Shown here in pieces: positions 6,414 to 7,255 of a DNA stretch of 7,255 nt. The translations under genes were made by a program, and so were the position numbers. Position 1 is the stretch's first letter, and every line of letters begins with the position of its first letter. The stretch comes from an uncultured Clostridia bacterium (lineage in GTDB: Bacteria > Bacillota > Clostridia > Christensenellales > DTU072). The stretch is taken from assembly GCA_944350065.1 (NCBI GenBank), contig CALVOD010000067.1, forward strand, positions 1 to 7,255, in the 5' to 3' direction. Under the pieces are notes generated by a model. The model ran no database searches and was not told where the DNA came from. It saw only the letters and a program-made list of their open reading frames with translations.

Positions 6414-6422
6414 TGTTATAAT
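6414..6422 (+). promoter_or_regulatory. Extended -10 promoter of the Crp/Fnr regulator gene
   Basis: TGTTATAAT: TATAAT at 6417-6422 preceded by the TG of an extended -10. No recognisable -35 (GTGTAA at 17 bases). The predicted start near 6429 lies just before the ribosome binding site AAGGAG (6431-6436). It mirrors the divergent redox-operon promoter in type and leader length. Confidence 0.7.
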
Positions 6423-6443
6423 GTATCGAGAAGGAGAACCGAT

Positions 6444-7100
6444 ATGGATTTTGCGGATTTTTTCCCGGTTTGGGATAAACTGAAAGAAAGCGAACGCGAG
6501 TCGCTTACCGCTTCCGCAGCAAACAGGCGCTTCCCGAAAGGCTCCGTCCTTCACCGCGGCTCGTCGGAATGTACGGGGCTTATGCTCATAAGATCGGGAC
6601 AGATACGCGCTTACACCACCTCGGCGGAAGGCAAAGAAATTACGCTTTACCGCCTGTTCGAACGGGATATCTGCCTTTTTTCCGCTTCCTGCATTATGAA
6701 CAGCATTCAGTTCGACGTCACTCTCGCCGCGGAAAAAGACTCCGAAGTCACCGTCATTCCCTCCGAAGTATATAAATCGGTGATGAACGCCTCCGCGCCG
6801 CTTGCGAATTTCACGAGCGAAGTGATGGCGAGCAGATTTTCGGACGTTATGTGGCTCGTGGAGCAGGTTATGTGGAAAAGTTTCGACGAAAGACTCGCGG
6901 CATTCCTTCTCGAAGAAGCGAATATCGAAGGAAGCGACACCATTAAAATAACCCACGAAGTAATAGGCAATCACCTTGGCAGTCCCAGAGAGGTGGTGAC
7001 GAGGATGCTGAAATATTTTGCCGACGAAGGTATCGTCAAACTTGCGCGCGGAAGCATAGAAATCACGGACGCGGAGCGCCTGCGGGCGCTTGCGGAGTAG
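6444..7100 (+). CDS. Crp/Fnr-family transcriptional regulator
   Basis: 218 residues. Residues about 1-115 form the effector (cupin-like) domain, 118-142 the dimerisation helix, and 165-205 a winged helix-turn-helix with recognition helix GSPREVVTRML (R182, E183, R187, placed as in CRP). The cyclic-nucleotide pocket signature of CRP (GE-x-GE-L...RxA) is absent, and so is the N-terminal four-cysteine cluster of FNR. Cys77 and Cys83 (DICLFSASC) lie in the effector domain; this segment resembles clostridial Crp/Fnr proteins of unknown ligand. The start at 6444 is chosen because AAGGAG lies seven bases upstream; the open frame back to 6288 would cross both promoters. Divergent to the redox operon, it is likely to control that operon and itself in response to oxidative or nitrosative stress (inference). 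Confidence 0.9.
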   Translation: MDFADFFPVWDKLKESERESLTASAANRRFPKGSVLHRGSSECTGLMLIRSGQIRAYTTSAEGKEITLYRLFERDICLFSASCIMNSIQFDVTLAAEKDSEVTVIPSEVYKSVMNASAPLANFTSEVMASRFSDVMWLVEQVMWKSFDERLAAFLLEEANIEGSDTIKITHEVIGNHLGSPREVVTRMLKYFADEGIVKLARGSIEITDAERLRALAE

Positions 7101-7106
7101 CGCTTA

Positions 7107-7129
7107 CGCGCGTAAGACGCGCGCTTTTT
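7107..7129 (+). terminator. Rho-independent terminator of the Crp/Fnr gene
   Basis: CGCGCGT (7107-7113) pairs with ACGCGCG (7117-7123) around an AAG loop, followed by C and five T's. It starts 6 bp past the stop codon. The overlapping 14-bp palindrome CTTACGCGCGTAAG (7103-7116) could form a competing structure. Confidence 0.8.
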
Positions 7130-7143
7130 ATCGGGTAACCGCT

Positions 7144-7164
7144 TATCGAAATATATCGATATAT
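7144..7164. repeat. AT-rich overlapping palindromes before the last hairpin
   Basis: TATCGA (7144-7149) and TCGATA (7156-7161) form a perfect inverted repeat with a 6-base spacer, and the 14 bases 7151-7164 (ATATATCGATATAT) are a complete palindrome. The stretch also offers possible -10 sequences (TATATA, TATAAA) for the downstream frame, but no -35. A promoter/operator is possible; chance is not excluded in such AT-rich DNA. Confidence 0.35.
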
Positions 7165-7168
7165 AAAA

Positions 7169-7206
7169 GAAAACCCGCTCGGAAATTTCCGAACGGTTTT
7201 CTTTTT
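7169..7206 (+). terminator. Hairpin with T-tract directly before the last reading frame
   Basis: GAAAACC...GGTTTTC outer arms and the palindromic inner stem CGGAAATTTCCG (7180-7191) pair with a small internal loop and a bulge, followed by T5 (7202-7206). An AAAAG run upstream would supply a T-rich tail on the minus strand too, so it could work in both directions. It ends only 3 bases before the GGAG of the next frame, so it may be a bidirectional intergenic terminator or an attenuator for that gene. Confidence 0.65.
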
Positions 7207-7217
7207 ATGGGAGAGGT

Positions 7218-7255
7218 ATGAAGCTAATCGGCATCCTTACCGCACGCCGTACTGC
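7218..7255 (+). CDS. Start of an unidentified gene (3' truncated)
   Basis: An ATG at 7218 opens a frame of 12 codons reading MKLIGILTARRT before the window ends. GGGAG lies 4 bases upstream, somewhat close. Too little is visible to name a family; the position right after a hairpin with a T-tract is the only context. Confidence 0.4.
   Translation, partial: MKLIGILTARRT

Noticed and set aside
6288..6443. Longer start for the Crp/Fnr gene at 6288
   Set aside because: The extra 52 codons cover both divergent promoters and overlap the redox operon's ribosome binding site; the ATG at 6444 has ideal AAGGAG spacing.
1..7255. CRISPR arrays, tRNA or rRNA genes, insertion sequences
   Set aside because: No spaced direct repeats, no cloverleaf or rRNA-like segments, and no transposase-like frames were seen.

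Overview
The window looks like chromosomal DNA of an anaerobic, Gram-positive-type bacterium of the Clostridia. The evidence is a rubrerythrin/rubredoxin peroxide-defence operon, strong AAGGAGG-type ribosome binding sites on nearly every gene, sigma-A style promoters, and a lipoprotein signal peptide beside an ABC exporter. GC content is moderate and codons often end in G or C. Genus cannot be determined from the sequence alone.

Layout, left to right. (1) The 3' part of a Nudix hydrolase of the ADP-ribose pyrophosphatase type, plus strand, cut by the left edge. (2) A convergent minus-strand operon at 549-4212, made of a secreted lipoprotein of unknown function followed 28 bp later by a 936-residue ABC protein with fused ATPase and FtsX/MacB-like permease. 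A canonical sigma-A promoter (4250-4278) drives it and a hairpin with a T-tract (482-513) ends it. (3) A minus-strand redox operon at 4487-6273. Its first gene encodes a double-rubredoxin protein. Two bases later comes a 2x[4Fe-4S] ferredoxin-type reading frame that runs without a stop into a complete rubrerythrin, and the rubrerythrin has its own strong internal ribosome binding site and ATG. A GC-rich terminator follows. (4) A divergent plus-strand gene for a Crp/Fnr-family regulator (6444-7100) with its own terminator. (5) A second hairpin with a T-tract immediately upstream of the first codons of another plus-strand reading frame cut by the right edge.

How the genes fit together. The redox operon supplies what is needed to reduce hydrogen peroxide: a diiron rubrerythrin as the reductase and rubredoxin and ferredoxin domains as electron carriers. 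The divergent Crp/Fnr protein is the obvious candidate regulator. The 170-bp gap between them has two extended -10 promoters facing outward. Each has a TTAC...GTAA element at almost the same distance upstream, and a perfect 7-bp inverted repeat overlaps the regulator's own -35 region.

The most unusual observation is the in-frame ferredoxin-rubrerythrin continuity with a strong internal start, which suggests one gene making both a fusion and a free rubrerythrin. The individual protein families are known. I did not find a wholly novel system.
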